Source: Spiroplasma endosymbiont of Nebria brevicollis (GTDB lineage: Bacteria > Bacillota_I > Bacilli_A > Mycoplasmatales > VBWQ01). From it: 64,000 nt of DNA. The DNA lies in NCBI RefSeq assembly GCF_964030895.1, contig NZ_OZ034986.1, positions 62,001 to 126,000 on the forward strand, given 5' to 3'. Shown one piece after another: positions 1 through 9,329 of this stretch (position 1 is the stretch's first letter; each line of letters opens with the position of its first letter). The notes below the pieces were generated by a model. The model was given only the letters and a program-made list of their open reading frames with translations, had not been told where the DNA came from and ran no database searches. The position numbers and the translations under genes were made by a program.

Positions 1-766
1 ATTCTTTCAATGAAAAGAAAGATAAAATAGATTCTTTTATAAGAGAATGAAATAATTATTTTTTAGAAGAAGAATTAAAAATATTAATAAAAATGTCTTC
101 TTATTTTGATGGTTATAAAATATATATATATTTTTAAGTTTATTAAGGAGATCTATGATAAGAAAGATGCCATATTCTCGTTTTAATATACCGTTTAATA
201 AAATAATTTAGTTACGTGATGAAAATTTTAGTTATGAAAAGTATGGAAGAAAAAGAGCATATCATAATATACCTTTTTTAACTCATATTTTAGATAATCT
301 AGATAGTTATAATAATGCTATTTTTAAAAATAATAAACAAGTTATTTGTACTAATTTAGATTTTATTGATGTTATAAAAAATTATTCATTTGATATACTT
401 TACTTAGATCCTCCTTATCCTGGTACATTAAATAAATACTATGATTTTTATGGCCCTATTGATGTTTTATTTGGTAATACTAAATATAAACAATGTAAAG
501 ATTTAACAAATAGAGAAAATTTTAAAATATATTTTAAAGAAATAGTAGATGTAGCCATTATAAAGGCAAAATATATATTGTTAAGCATAAATGATAAGTC
601 TTTACAAGAAAATAAATATATTATTGAAGTTCTACAACAAAATTTTAAAATTGAAGAAATAAATATTGATCATCAATATAAATTATCAGGAAAGTTAAAT
701 AAAAATACTAGTAAAGAAAAAATTATAGTTTGCACTAAAAAAAGGAATAAAAATGGAAAAAACTAA
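1..766 (+). pseudogene. DNA adenine methylase (D12/Dam-like) remnant, 5' end outside the window
   Basis: Read in frame from base 3 and, after a frameshift near 137-155, from the ATG at 155, the conceptual protein looks like an N6-adenine DNA methyltransferase of the D12 (Dam/DpnIIA) class. It has the motif DPPYPGT at about 410-430, preceded by LRDENFSYEKYGRKRAYHN, which I associate with this family. An in-frame TAG at 209-211 and the frameshift make it non-functional as written. It overlaps the next ORF by 14 bases and sits just before an HNH nuclease remnant, so it was probably the modification half of a type II restriction-modification system. Confidence 0.75.
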
Positions 767-1124
767 AATTTATGATTCATATTGAAAATTAACATTACAT
801 AATACAAATTTTTTTGGTACAAAATTTATTGATGGTTTAAAAATACTATCTATAAGAAAAAAAAATAAAGATTTTAAAGAACAACAACTTTTTTTCAGAA
901 ATGAATTAAAGTTAAAAATTAATGATATTTCTATTAGAAAGTGAATTAATCAGTATACTAAATTAGGTTTAGCATATAAAGATAATAACAATTGCGTAAT
1001 ACTAAATCCTATAAGTTATAAAATTATCAAAGAAGAAAGAATAAAATTAAGAAAAATATATTTATCTGAAGCATTTTATGAAGCATCTTTTAATCAAAAT
1101 AATATAAAAAATATAAAATTTTAA
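753..1124 (+). CDS. Hypothetical protein in a restriction-modification remnant
   Basis: A 123-codon ORF starts at ATG 753, inside the end of the methylase remnant, and uses TGA as Trp. The product is basic, with a segment (NDISIRKWINQYTKLGLAY) that could be a winged-helix or HTH. The following fragments read as the C-terminal HNH domain of a nuclease, so this may be the N-terminal part of the same restriction enzyme, separated by mutation. I do not recognise a specific family. Confidence 0.45.
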
Positions 1125-1133
1125 TAAATGTGA

Positions 1134-1752
1134 TGTTACAAAATAATAATTGTATTTCTGAAAATGAATTAATTTATTTAATGCAATGAGAGTATGATGA
1201 AAATATGTCTATTGAAGAAAATTCATCTGCTTTTTTAGATAATTTTCAAAATAAAGTAAAAGATAGTATTTTTTTTAAAAAGAGAAAATATAATCAAATC
1301 AAATATTTATTGACAATATTAGATTTTTTAGATTCTTTTGAAAAAAACAAGATAAAAATAATAAATTATTATTTTTTAAATTAAATGTGGATATTGATAA
1401 AGGTATTTTATTTATAGACGATGATAGAGAGGGTAAAAAATTTGATCAATATTTAAGATTAATGTTTAAAAAAGCAACTTCTTATTGAATTTAATAATAC
1501 TTGTGCATTATTAAATATTTCTTTGCCAATATTAATAGCTAGTCATATTAAACCATTTTCGCAATGTTCAAATAATTTTGAAAAAGCTGATAACAATAAT
1601 GGAATATTAATTAATCCTTTACATGATTCTTTATTTGGTAAAGGTTATATTTCTTTTGATGAGAGTGGTATATTAATTTTATCTGAAAGAATTAAAAATG
1701 AAAATTGAGTTAATGATGGATGAATTACAAATAGATTTTTAGAAAAAAAAAT
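1134..1752 (+). pseudogene. HNH endonuclease (restriction enzyme) remnant
   Basis: Three frames together give a nuclease C-terminus. Codons 1134-1383 encode a helical stretch ending at TAA; then NVDIDKGILFIDDDREGKKF follows, a frameshift occurs near 1485, and the frame at 1490-1710 gives ASHIKPF...NNGILINPLHDSLFGKGYISF, the HNH_2 pattern in which His, Asn and the second His are the expected metal/catalytic residues. The reading frame runs directly into lipoprotein-like sequence at 1743, so its 3' end is probably a recombination junction. Function lost; most likely the restriction partner of the methylase at 1-766. Confidence 0.7.
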
Positions 1753-2134
1753 TAGGTATAGTAGGTGCTATAACTTTAACTACAGCTGCAACTACAAATA
1801 TAGTTGCTTGTTCTACACAAACATTTGATGAAACTTATGATCCAGCAACTGAATATAAAACAGCTTATATGCCTGATGCTGACATAGGTAGTCATTATAG
1901 AATTTTATGAGAAGATCACTTTTTAATCATTTTTAATAACTTATATGAAAAATTTAAAAATAAATTAGAACCTTACATAAAAAAACAGATAGTGTGTCTA
2001 ACATTGGGGAAGGCACTATTAGCAAAATTAAGTTTTCATACAAAACTGATAATTATAGTTCCCCTAACTCTCCAGAAATAAAAGTGTGAGATTTACTTTA
2101 TTTATATGATATCCAAGGAACAAGAACTAACTAA
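1743..2134 (+). pseudogene. Truncated Spiroplasma-type lipoprotein
   Basis: The frame reads KKLGIVGAITLTTAATTNIVACS, a lipoprotein signal peptide with lipobox ending in Cys, but there is no start codon: the codon before the lysines is TAG, where an intact gene would have ATG. A second frameshift lies near 1980 (KLEPYIKK / TDSVSNIGEGTISK), and the frame ends at TAA 2132-2134. The sequence thus begins precisely at the end of the HNH remnant, suggesting an illegitimate join. Confidence 0.6.
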
Positions 2135-2172
2135 TATTTAAAATTATTTTTTAATTTTAAAAAAAATTCTTG

Positions 2173-2205
2173 ATACTACTTTTAAGTTAGATTTAAAAGT
2201 AGTAT
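2173..2205. terminator. Bidirectional rho-independent terminator
   Basis: The arms ATACTACTTTTAA and TTAAAAGTAGTAT form a 13-bp stem around a 7-base loop. On the minus strand it is followed by CAAGAA and then eight T, so it would end the nrd transcript; on the plus strand it could stop read-through from the remnants. Confidence 0.7.
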
Positions 2206-2297
2206 TTCTGTATTAAAATTAGAAATAAAACATTTTCTTAATTTCTTGAATTGTAAATTAAAGTTAACTAGGCATGTTTTAGGACTTTCTACTTTTT

Positions 2298-4910
2298 TTA
2301 TATAACACAAGCATCACATTCATAATTTTCACTGTTTTGTAAAACTTCTTGTCGCACACGAACATAGTAAATAGATGAACACCCTTGTTTAAAAGCTTTA
2401 ATATAGGCTTTAGTTAAATCACGAGTTGTAACTGAAGAATCAACAAATAAGGTTAATGATATTGCTTGATCAATATGTTGTTGTGCTGCTGCTACGATAT
2501 CAATAATGGCATCTGGTCCAACTTCATAAGCGCCTAACATATAATACTTTTTATTTTCAAAATTAATTTTATAAGCAGGGACATAAACTCTACCTAATTT
2601 ACCTTCTTTTCTTACTTCAACTGGTGCTACAACAGGTTGTAAACTAGCAGAACAAGAAGATAAGTAACTAATTGAACCAGTGGGAGCAATAGCCATCAAA
2701 TGTGAATTAGCAATTCCATTTTTTTTAATGTCTGACACTAAAGATTGTCAATCTGCTTGTGAAGGAATTTTAATATTATATTTGGTAAATAATTCTTCAA
2801 TTAGTTTTGTTGCTGGTGTTCATTTTTCTTTCTCACATTTAGTATATTTATCAAAATATGAACCATCAGCAAATTTTGAATTTTTAAACCCATGAAAAGC
2901 ACCAACATCTACTGCTAGTTTATTTGATGCTTTAAAAGCATGAAATGCCATTACATAGAAAAATATATTTGTAAAATCAACTGCTGCTTTGGAATTATAA
3001 AAAATATGATTTGTTGCTAAGAAACCATGCAAATTCATAGCTCCTAATCCAACGGCATGATTTTTACTATTACCTTGTTGAATGGAAGGGACACTAGCAA
3101 AATCACTATTTCTTGAAACGTAGTCTAATGAATAAATGGCATCATATATTGTTTGTGAAAATTCTTCACCACTTTCCATCATTTTCGCAATATTAACACT
3201 TCCTAAATTACAACAAATATCATCCCCAATTTTTTTAAAGCTTAAATCAGAATTAAATTCACTAGCAGAACTTACTTGTACAATTTCGCTACATAAATTG
3301 CTCATAACAATTCTTCCAGGGTGGGCATTTCGATTATTTACTGTATCGTCAAATAATAAATAAGGATAACCACTTTCAAAATGCAATTCAGCAATTGTTT
3401 GAAATAATTTTCGGGCACTAATAAAAGTTTTTTTAATTTGCGGATTATTTAACATATTGTAATATTCTTTAGTAATAGCAATATCAGTCATTGGTTTGCC
3501 ATAAACTTTTTGAATATCATAGGGACTAAAAAGTGCCATATTTTCATTATTTTTTGCTAATTCAAAAGTAATATCAGTAATTACAATTCCTAGCGATAGT
3601 GATTTAATTCTAATTTTTTCATCAGCATTTTCACGTTTGGTATCTAAAAATAGCATAATATCAGGGTGATGAACATTTAGATAAACAGCGCCTGCACCTT
3701 GTCTTTGTCCTAATTGATTGGCGTAGGAAAATGAATCTTCTAAAATTTTCATAACTGGAATAATTCCTGTTGCTTGATTCTCTATATTTTTAATAGGTGC
3801 TCCAAATTCTCTTAAATTTGTTAAACATAAAGCAACTCCACCACCACGTTTTGATAGTTGTAAAGAACTTGTAACAGCACGACCAATTGATTCCATATTG
3901 TCTTCAACTCGTAATAAATAGCAAGAGACATATTCGCCACGCTGTTTTTTTCCAGCGTTTAAAAATGTTGGTGTGGCAGGTTGAAATCTGCCTAACATCA
4001 TTTGTTTTTGAATTGCTTGAGCCTTTTTAACATTTCCATCACCAAAAAATAATGCGTTCATAACAACACGTTCTTCATAGTGTTCTAAATATTGTTTCCC
4101 ATCAAAACTTTTTAAACCATAAGCATTATAAAATTTCAAAGCACCCATAAAACTGGGAAATTCATGTTTAAATTCATAAGCATATTTTGTTAATTGTTCA
4201 ATTTCTTCAATCGTATATTTATTAATTATTTGTTCATCGTAGTATTGATTTTTAACTAAATATTCAATTCTTTCTTTAACATCTTTAAATTTTTTTGAGT
4301 TAGGAATAATATGATGTTCCATATATGATTTTGCAGCGGCAATATCAAGTTGAAAATTATCTTGATCTTTAGTAAAAAGTTTTGCTTGGGCATTAAGAGT
4401 AATATATGTTTCAGAATCTAGTGTATTTGTGGTTTCTTTATTATTTGCATTTTTATTTTTCCCTCAAAAATTAATTAAGATATCTTTGATACTATTAACG
4501 TTATGTTGGGTTCCTAGTAATTCAAATTGATAAAGTAAAGGAACATTTAACTTTTTAGAAATGATTGGTCCAGCAATAGCAAATGTTTCACCAAAATTAG
4601 TATTGCCAGAAGCAATGACACCACGACAAAAATTACGATTTTGTTTACTATTTAAAAATTTAATTACTTGTTTGGGAACAGCACCATCTTTTATATTACC
4701 ACCACCGCTATAGGTTGGTGTTATTAAAACATAGTCTTTATTAACTTCAATTTCTTCCTCTAAGTCATAAGGAATTCGTGAATTTAGTACTTCTAATTTT
4801 TGAATAAATCTGTGAGTATTGTTTGAAGGTGATGAAAAATAAACTAAATTAATTTCACCGATTGGTTTTACTATGTTTTCATTTGAAACTTTTATAACAT
4901 CATCATGCAT
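2298..4910 (-). CDS. nrdIE: NrdI-NrdE fusion: RNR activating flavoprotein joined to class I ribonucleotide reductase large subunit
   Basis: One uninterrupted frame of 870 sense codons (TGA = Trp). Residues 1-148 are NrdI, a small flavodoxin-like protein (FSSPSNNTHRF phosphate loop; TPTYSGGG). Residues from about 165 are NrdE, the large subunit that reduces NDPs: no ATP cone, VSCYLL Cys near 328, CNLGS thiyl Cys near 565, C-terminal CDACVI thiol pair. The two are usually separate genes in mollicutes (nrdF-nrdI-nrdE). Between them lies a linker of about 17 polar residues with no TAA/TAG and no in-frame ATG, GTG or TTG. Start ATG 4910 follows AAAAAGGAGAAC. An out-of-frame ATG with a GAGGG box (about 4448-4464) could be the relic or the true start of a separate nrdE if there is a one-base error. 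Downstream gene of the nrdF operon (19-bp gap). Confidence 0.88.
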
Positions 4911-4929
4911 TTTTTGTTCTCCTTTTTAA

Positions 4930-5949
4930 TTAAAATTCTCAATCTTCATCGGTTGTTTCTTCTGTTATCCCCATAACATAAGATGAACCATTTCCCGAGA
5001 AGAAGTCATGATTTTCATCTGCTCTGGCTGATAATTGGGTAAATATTTCTGGTTTAATTCTAGTTTCTTCTTCTGTGAATGGTGAATCATAACCTAAATT
5101 TTGTAAAAATTTACCAGCATTATATAAACTAAATTTAATAGCATCATCAGCTAAACCAAAACCTTCATAAAGTTCTAGTAAATAAGTTTTTTCTAATTCT
5201 ATTAATTCAAATAACAAATCAAATACGAATTTTTTCATTGCTATTTGTTTTTCAACTGATAATTTTTCAACTTTTCTTTGATATTTGTAGCCACTATAAT
5301 AATTATGAATAACTTTATCTCTTAAAATTAATCTAATAATATCTGAGGTATTTGATAATTTCCCACGTGCTGATAAATAAAATGGTAAGTAAAATCCACC
5401 ATATAATAAAAATCCAGGCATAAGTGCTGCTGCTACTTTTGATTTTAAAACATCATCACCAACGTAGTAAGGGATTAAAACACGAGCACGAGCTTGTAAA
5501 CTTTGTGTATTAATAACTCATTCATGTGCCTCTTCAATTTGTTCACTTGAACATAGAGTTGAAAATATTGTTCCATATGATCGTGCATGAACACCAACCA
5601 TAAAAGCAAAATTAGCATAAATAACTTGTTCATGATCAGTCAATGAGTTAGGAATTTGGGCTGTGTCACCAATTGTTGCTTGAATAGTATCTAATAACGT
5701 TAAACCAGTAAAAGTTCGTGTGATGAGTTGCTGTCATTCTGGGTTTAATGTTCTTCAAGATGTTAAATCATTTGATACGGGAATTTTTTCTGGTAATCAA
5801 AAGTTTTGTGTAATTCTAGTTCATACTTCTAAATCTTTATCATCATTGATAACATTTCAATTTATAGAACGCATTTTTCCTTGAAAATTATTCATAGCAT
5901 ATGCTAAAGGTGATAATGATTTTTGATAATATTTATTGCCTTTTGTCAT
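4930..5949 (-). CDS. nrdF: Ribonucleotide reductase radical subunit NrdF, metal-free class Ie type (VPK variant)
   Basis: 339-residue R2 subunit that supplies the radical to NrdE. Alignment by eye to class Ib NrdF: D87 (LLDTIQ) is kept, but the three metal-binding glutamates are replaced: V118 (AFMVGVHARSY), P178 (ALMPGFLLYGGF) and K212 (LRDKVIH). H121 and H215 remain, as does Y125. Val/Pro/Lys is the signature of class Ie, described in Mesoplasma florum, where the equivalent tyrosine is turned into a DOPA radical with NrdI help and no metal is bound. The C-terminus DEDWEF fits NrdE docking. First gene of the operon, preceded by a riboswitch-like leader and an AGGGGGT box some distance upstream; a closer AAAGGAAAAC box precedes ATG 5949. 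Confidence 0.93.
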
Positions 5950-6029
5950 ATAGTTTTCCTTTCATATTTATAAATAAAATTAATACAATTTGATATTTTA
6001 TACCCCCTATATAAAAAAAAGAACTAAAA

Positions 6030-6054
6030 AACACCTAAGTTTCCTGTCGGTGTT
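6030..6054 (-). terminator. Leader terminator before nrdF
   Basis: On the minus strand AACACC and GGTGTT pair around a 13-base loop and are followed by a T run, about 80 bases before the nrdF start. The loop contains CAGGAA, complementary to TTCCTG at 6152-6157 in the upstream element, so folding of the upstream RNA could compete with or support this hairpin. Confidence 0.65.
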
Positions 6055-6169
6055 TGCACAAATTTATCATTAATTATTAAAAATAAAGATATAATTTTCT
6101 TACTATTAAAGTATGAAAATATCGTTACTATAACAATCGTTGATCCATCCCCAGGAATAACTACTATTT

Positions 6170-6310
6170 AAAAATTTAGACCGGTCTACTGGCTTAGCTT
6201 CATTTTACTAGTTACCCTTCTCAAAGATTTATCTTCAATGGTTATAATAACGTTCATCAGCATTACAGTTGCTGTGGGACAGCAATGAATTCTCATCCTT
6301 TTCCCGAACA
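6170..6310 (-). promoter_or_regulatory. Cobalamin-riboswitch-like aptamer in the nrdF leader
   Basis: Minus-strand order of conserved blocks: GGGAA (6301-6305), a GGATGAGAATTCATT hairpin, GCTGTCCC (6276-6283), ACAGCAACTGTAATG (6261-6275), and AAGCCAGTAGACCGG (6181-6195). These match, in order and spacing, the cobalamin riboswitch consensus (GGGAA, GGTGAAAATCC, CTGTCCC, GCAACTGTAA, AGCCAGGAGACC). The downstream terminator gives a transcriptional OFF design. Cobalamin riboswitches before cobalamin-independent RNR genes are known elsewhere (Streptomyces nrdAB); one in a Spiroplasma would be unexpected. Covariance-model scoring is needed to settle it. Confidence 0.65.
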
Positions 6311-6343
6311 TCTAAAGTTTTAGGTTTATTTAGTTGTAAGAAT

Positions 6344-6371
6344 ATCATACTACAAAAAATGAGAATGTAAA
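6344..6371 (-). promoter_or_regulatory. Promoter of the nrdF-nrdIE operon
   Basis: TTTACA (6366-6371) and TATGAT (6344-6349) are 16 bases apart on the minus strand, just upstream of the GGGAA block of the riboswitch-like element. Confidence 0.55.
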
Positions 6372-6454
6372 TTAAAAACATTTTGTTTTTTCATAAAACA
6401 GAGTAATGATATGATAAGATTTAGTAGATTGCATGTGGGTTTTTAAGTGAAAAT

Positions 6455-6560
6455 TATAAAATAAAAAAAGAACCAAAAGGTTCTCTAATTTGCACCAGGT
6501 TTGGTTACCCAACAGGATATTACTACCCCTCAAAATTTATCAAAGGTGAACTCTGATATA
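6455..6560 (-). ncRNA. Small structured RNA or orphan riboswitch with its own terminator
   Basis: A minus-strand segment of about 100 bases lies between a promoter (6564-6591) and a strong terminator (AGAACC TTTT GGTTCT at 6469-6484, then a T run). Inside, CACC/GGTG can close a domain that contains a TTGG-GTAA-CCAA hairpin with a GNRA-type loop. GTTC near the 5' end could also pair with GAAC of the terminator, allowing two alternative folds. It encodes no protein. I could not match it to a riboswitch class; it may be a stand-alone small RNA. Confidence 0.5.
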
Positions 6561-6563
6561 TAA

Positions 6564-6591
6564 ATAATAACATAATAAAATTAATTTGCAA
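6564..6591 (-). promoter_or_regulatory. Promoter of the small RNA upstream of nrdF
   Basis: TTGCAA (6586-6591) and TATTAT (6564-6569) with a 16-base spacer on the minus strand, ending a few bases before the structured segment. Confidence 0.5.
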
Positions 6592-6623
6592 TAATTTTCA
6601 ATAGAAAATAGAGGTTTTTAAAA

Positions 6624-7134
6624 ATGAATAAAAATAATGATTTTAATAAAAATATGAGTGTTTACAAATTACATAAAACAAACGAATTAGATCATGAATA
6701 CGGAAGGCCAACTATATTATTAAAATACAAAACACAAACATCTTTAATTTGATGAGGAACGCATTTACTTGATGAAAAAACATATGAAAAACCTTTAATT
6801 TTAAAAATTAATAATAAAACTGGTTATTTTTATTCTAAGGGAATTGAAGGTTAATTCTAGTGATTTGAAAGAGAGATAAGTTAATTTTTCTACAAACGAT
6901 GCTTATCAATTAACTAGTTCAGAACAGCAAGGGTTAATATCAAAATTTGTTAGTTTCACTTTTGAACAAAATCCTTATTTTAAAATTAAGAATTTAGAAA
7001 AAGATATTTATCAATTAGAAGAACAAATTAATATTTTAAAAATTGAAAATGACCAATTTAGATTTAAATTAGGTTTAACCGCAAAAAACGTTATTTTAAA
7101 TAGTATTAATCAAGAAGAAAAAGACAAGGAGTAG
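6624..7134 (+). pseudogene. Broken hypothetical gene with coiled-coil C-terminus
   Basis: ATG 6624 opens 76 codons (MNKNNDFNKNMSVYKLHK...) to TAA 6852-6854. Shifting one frame gives a continuation with one further stop at 6877, then TNDAYQLTSSEQQGLISKF and a heptad-rich tail (YQLEEQINILKIENDQFRFK) ending at TAG 7132-7134. A frameshift plus a stop divide what was probably one protein of about 165 residues. It directly precedes the RNase H gene (5 bases), with which it may have formed an operon. Confidence 0.55.
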
Positions 7135-7139
7135 TTAAA

Positions 7140-7775
7140 ATGGCAAATAAATTTTATGCAGTAAAAAAAGGTCGTAGAATTGGCATCTATGAAACATGAG
7201 AAGAATGCTTAGAACAAATAAGTGGTTTTTCAGGAGCACAATACAAACGCTTTGATAATCCAACTGATGCTCAAGGGTACATAGATGATACCAAACCATC
7301 CCCAAGTTCCCACAATCAACCAAGTTATAATCATCATTATGAAGTAATTGCTTATACTGATGGTAGTTTTAATGAAGAACTAAATCAATTTTCATATGGA
7401 TTAGTTTTTATTAATAAAGGTAAAAAAACTACTTATTGTGAAAAATTTAATGATGAAAATTGAGTAAAATTAAGAAATGTTGCTGGTGAAATTATGGGTG
7501 CGCAAAAAGCTATGCAGTTAGTCTTAAATAATAATGTGAAATCACTGCTTATTTGTCATGATTATGATGGTATTAGAAAATGATGTACTGGTGAATGAAA
7601 AACCACAAAGCCAGAAACTAAAGCTTATAAAGTATTTTATGATAAAGTTGCTAAAGATGTAAAAATTTATTTTAAATGAATTAAAGGACATTCTGGTAAT
7701 GTTTTAAATGACGAAGCAGATAGTTTAGCATGAAAAGCTTTTAATTTGCCTCATGTTTCAGAAGTTATTAAATAG
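7140..7775 (+). CDS. Viroplasmin-domain ribonuclease HI
   Basis: 211 residues. The N-terminus (FYAVKKGRRIGIYETWEEC...GAQYKRFDNPTDA) is the caulimovirus viroplasmin-type RNA/DNA hybrid-binding domain; the C-terminal part from about residue 75 is an RNase HI fold with the four acidic residues in AYTDGS, AGEIMGAQ, HDYDG and NDEADSLAW. It would cut the RNA strand of RNA-DNA hybrids, for example at R-loops or primers. Start ATG 7140 follows AAGGAGTAGTTAAA. Its position next to a prophage is suggestive, but rnhA genes of this architecture also occur as ordinary Firmicutes genes. Confidence 0.88.
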
Positions 7776-8293
7776 ATGGTTATTTACAACTTAACTAACC
7801 AGGATTTTATACAAAAATTAAAGATAACCCGTAAGATAATTTATTCAGTATGAGTATAATTTTTTATCTTCGTTTAATTGAGCATGTAGTTTTGCTAAAA
7901 AAATATTAAAAGGGATGATTATTATAACTGTAGTTATAAAACTACTAGTAAAATACCTTTGGAATTTTTAATAGCAATTGTAATTTTTATCAGTTGAACT
8001 TTACTAACTATTTTAAATTCACTTATTTGTCTTAAAATTAATTTTTAATTTTTATTAATTTGCACATAAACATAATAATTTGAAATACCTATATAATATT
8101 AAGCAAGTAGTCATAATTAAAATAGTCAGGATAAATGTGGATACAGTTAATAAATATTTTCTTGAATTATAGAAAGAAATAATTAACACTAATACTCTTT
8201 AAAAGGTTATATTCAACATTATCAAAGAAGAATAAGTATATAATAATTTATTAAGTATCATTTTTCACCGCGAAGTTTATTTTAAGGTTAAAT
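7776..8293. other. Non-coding stretch before the prophage
   Basis: AT-rich sequence with no supported gene. A short hydrophobic frame (SKIPLEFLIAIVIFISW, about 7950-8047) has no start codon and may be the relic of a membrane protein. Confidence 0.4.
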
Positions 8294-8322
8294 TTGATAT
8301 TTTTTTTATTTTTTTATGATAT
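8294..8322 (+). promoter_or_regulatory. Promoter of the prophage rep gene
   Basis: TTGATA (8294-8299) and TGATAT (8317-8322) with a 17-base T-rich spacer, about 75 bases before the Rep start. Confidence 0.5.
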
Positions 8323-8396
8323 GATTATTAAAGATTTGTATTAGTTTATAAATCATTTAATTTTATTAAAAAATTCTTGTCCGGGATGTTTTATAA

Positions 8397-9329
8397 ATGA
8401 ATATTTTATATAATTTTTATGTTAAAAAGATTTTTTATGCTTGTTATGTTAAGAATGTTGTTTTGCCAATTGATGTTTTCAATAATAAACGTAATGAGAA
8501 TGGTGTTAAGAATGTGGGTAATGATAGTAAGTTAAGACATAATAATGTTCGTACTAAGTCTAAATTAATTCAAAAAGCATTACATAATTTTTATAATGCT
8601 AAGGTTTTAAGTTTTTTAACTTTGACTTATCAGCAGAATGAAACTGATATTAGAAAAGCAAAACATGATATTTCTATATTCTTTAAACGTTTAAAGCGTT
8701 GATGAAATGACCCTAAGCGTGCTAAATATATGGGTGAATTGAAGTATTTTTATGTTTATGAGTATCAAAAGCGTGGAGCAGTACATTTTCATATAGTTTT
8801 TAATCGTAAAATACCTTATAGTATGATATTTCAGTGATGACCATATGCTCAAAAATCGGGTATTAAATTAATTGTTGTTAAAAAAGGTACTAATGAATTT
8901 GTTGTTAAGTATTTAAGTAAGTATGTAACAAAAGTGCAAGAGAATATTAAGTCTTTAAATCAAAAAGATGTTGGTGTTCAGGCGTATTCTTTTAGTCGTA
9001 ATTGTAAAAATCCGATTATAGTTCGTGGTGTTAAAAATTTACTTTTACAAGATTTAGTTAAAGCGTGTGAAAAGGCAAAAGAGTTTTATTTGTTTAAAAC
9101 TAAGAAAAGTGAACAAGGTGTTACTTATTTAATTGGTGGAAGTTATGATTATAATGTTACTGATGATTATTTTAGAGATTTTCAGCAATATGTAAGTTTA
9201 GAAAGTTTACGGTTTAGGTATTGATTGAAAAATAAATTTAATAGAAATGAAATTTTAGATTTTCTATATAAAGTTTTTGATAAAAGTAAAATTGAAAAAG
9301 TATTTTTGCAAAAAAGAGTTTTACATTAA
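8397..9329 (+). CDS. Plectrovirus HUH-type rolling-circle replication initiator
   Basis: 310 residues with the order of rolling-circle Rep motifs: motif 1 FLTLTY (about residue 80), motif 2 VHFHIVF with the His-hydrophobic-His metal site (about residue 128), and motif 3 VVKYLSKYVTK with the nicking tyrosine(s) (about residue 173). It would nick the phage origin and remain covalently linked to the 5' end. The basic N-terminus is probably DNA-contacting. TGA is used for Trp (RWWND). The start ATG 8397 lies 12 bases after a CTTGTCCGGGAT repeat. First gene of the SpV1-like prophage and intact. Confidence 0.85.

Noticed and set aside
4440-4470. Separate nrdE start at the ATG near 4448
   Set aside because: It has a GAGGG box at a good distance but is out of frame with NrdE and hits TAG after ten codons, so as written it cannot start NrdE. 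Kept as a caveat to the fusion.
6455-6560. SAM-I, THF, preQ1 or yybP-ykoY riboswitch
   Set aside because: Short similarities (TATCAGAG, GGTGCAAATT, AGGGGTAG) are present, but the core blocks of each class are missing or in the wrong order.
8397-8702. Short ORF ending at 8702 as a complete gene
   Set aside because: The apparent stop is TGA, read as Trp here; the HUH and Tyr motifs of Rep lie downstream in the same frame.
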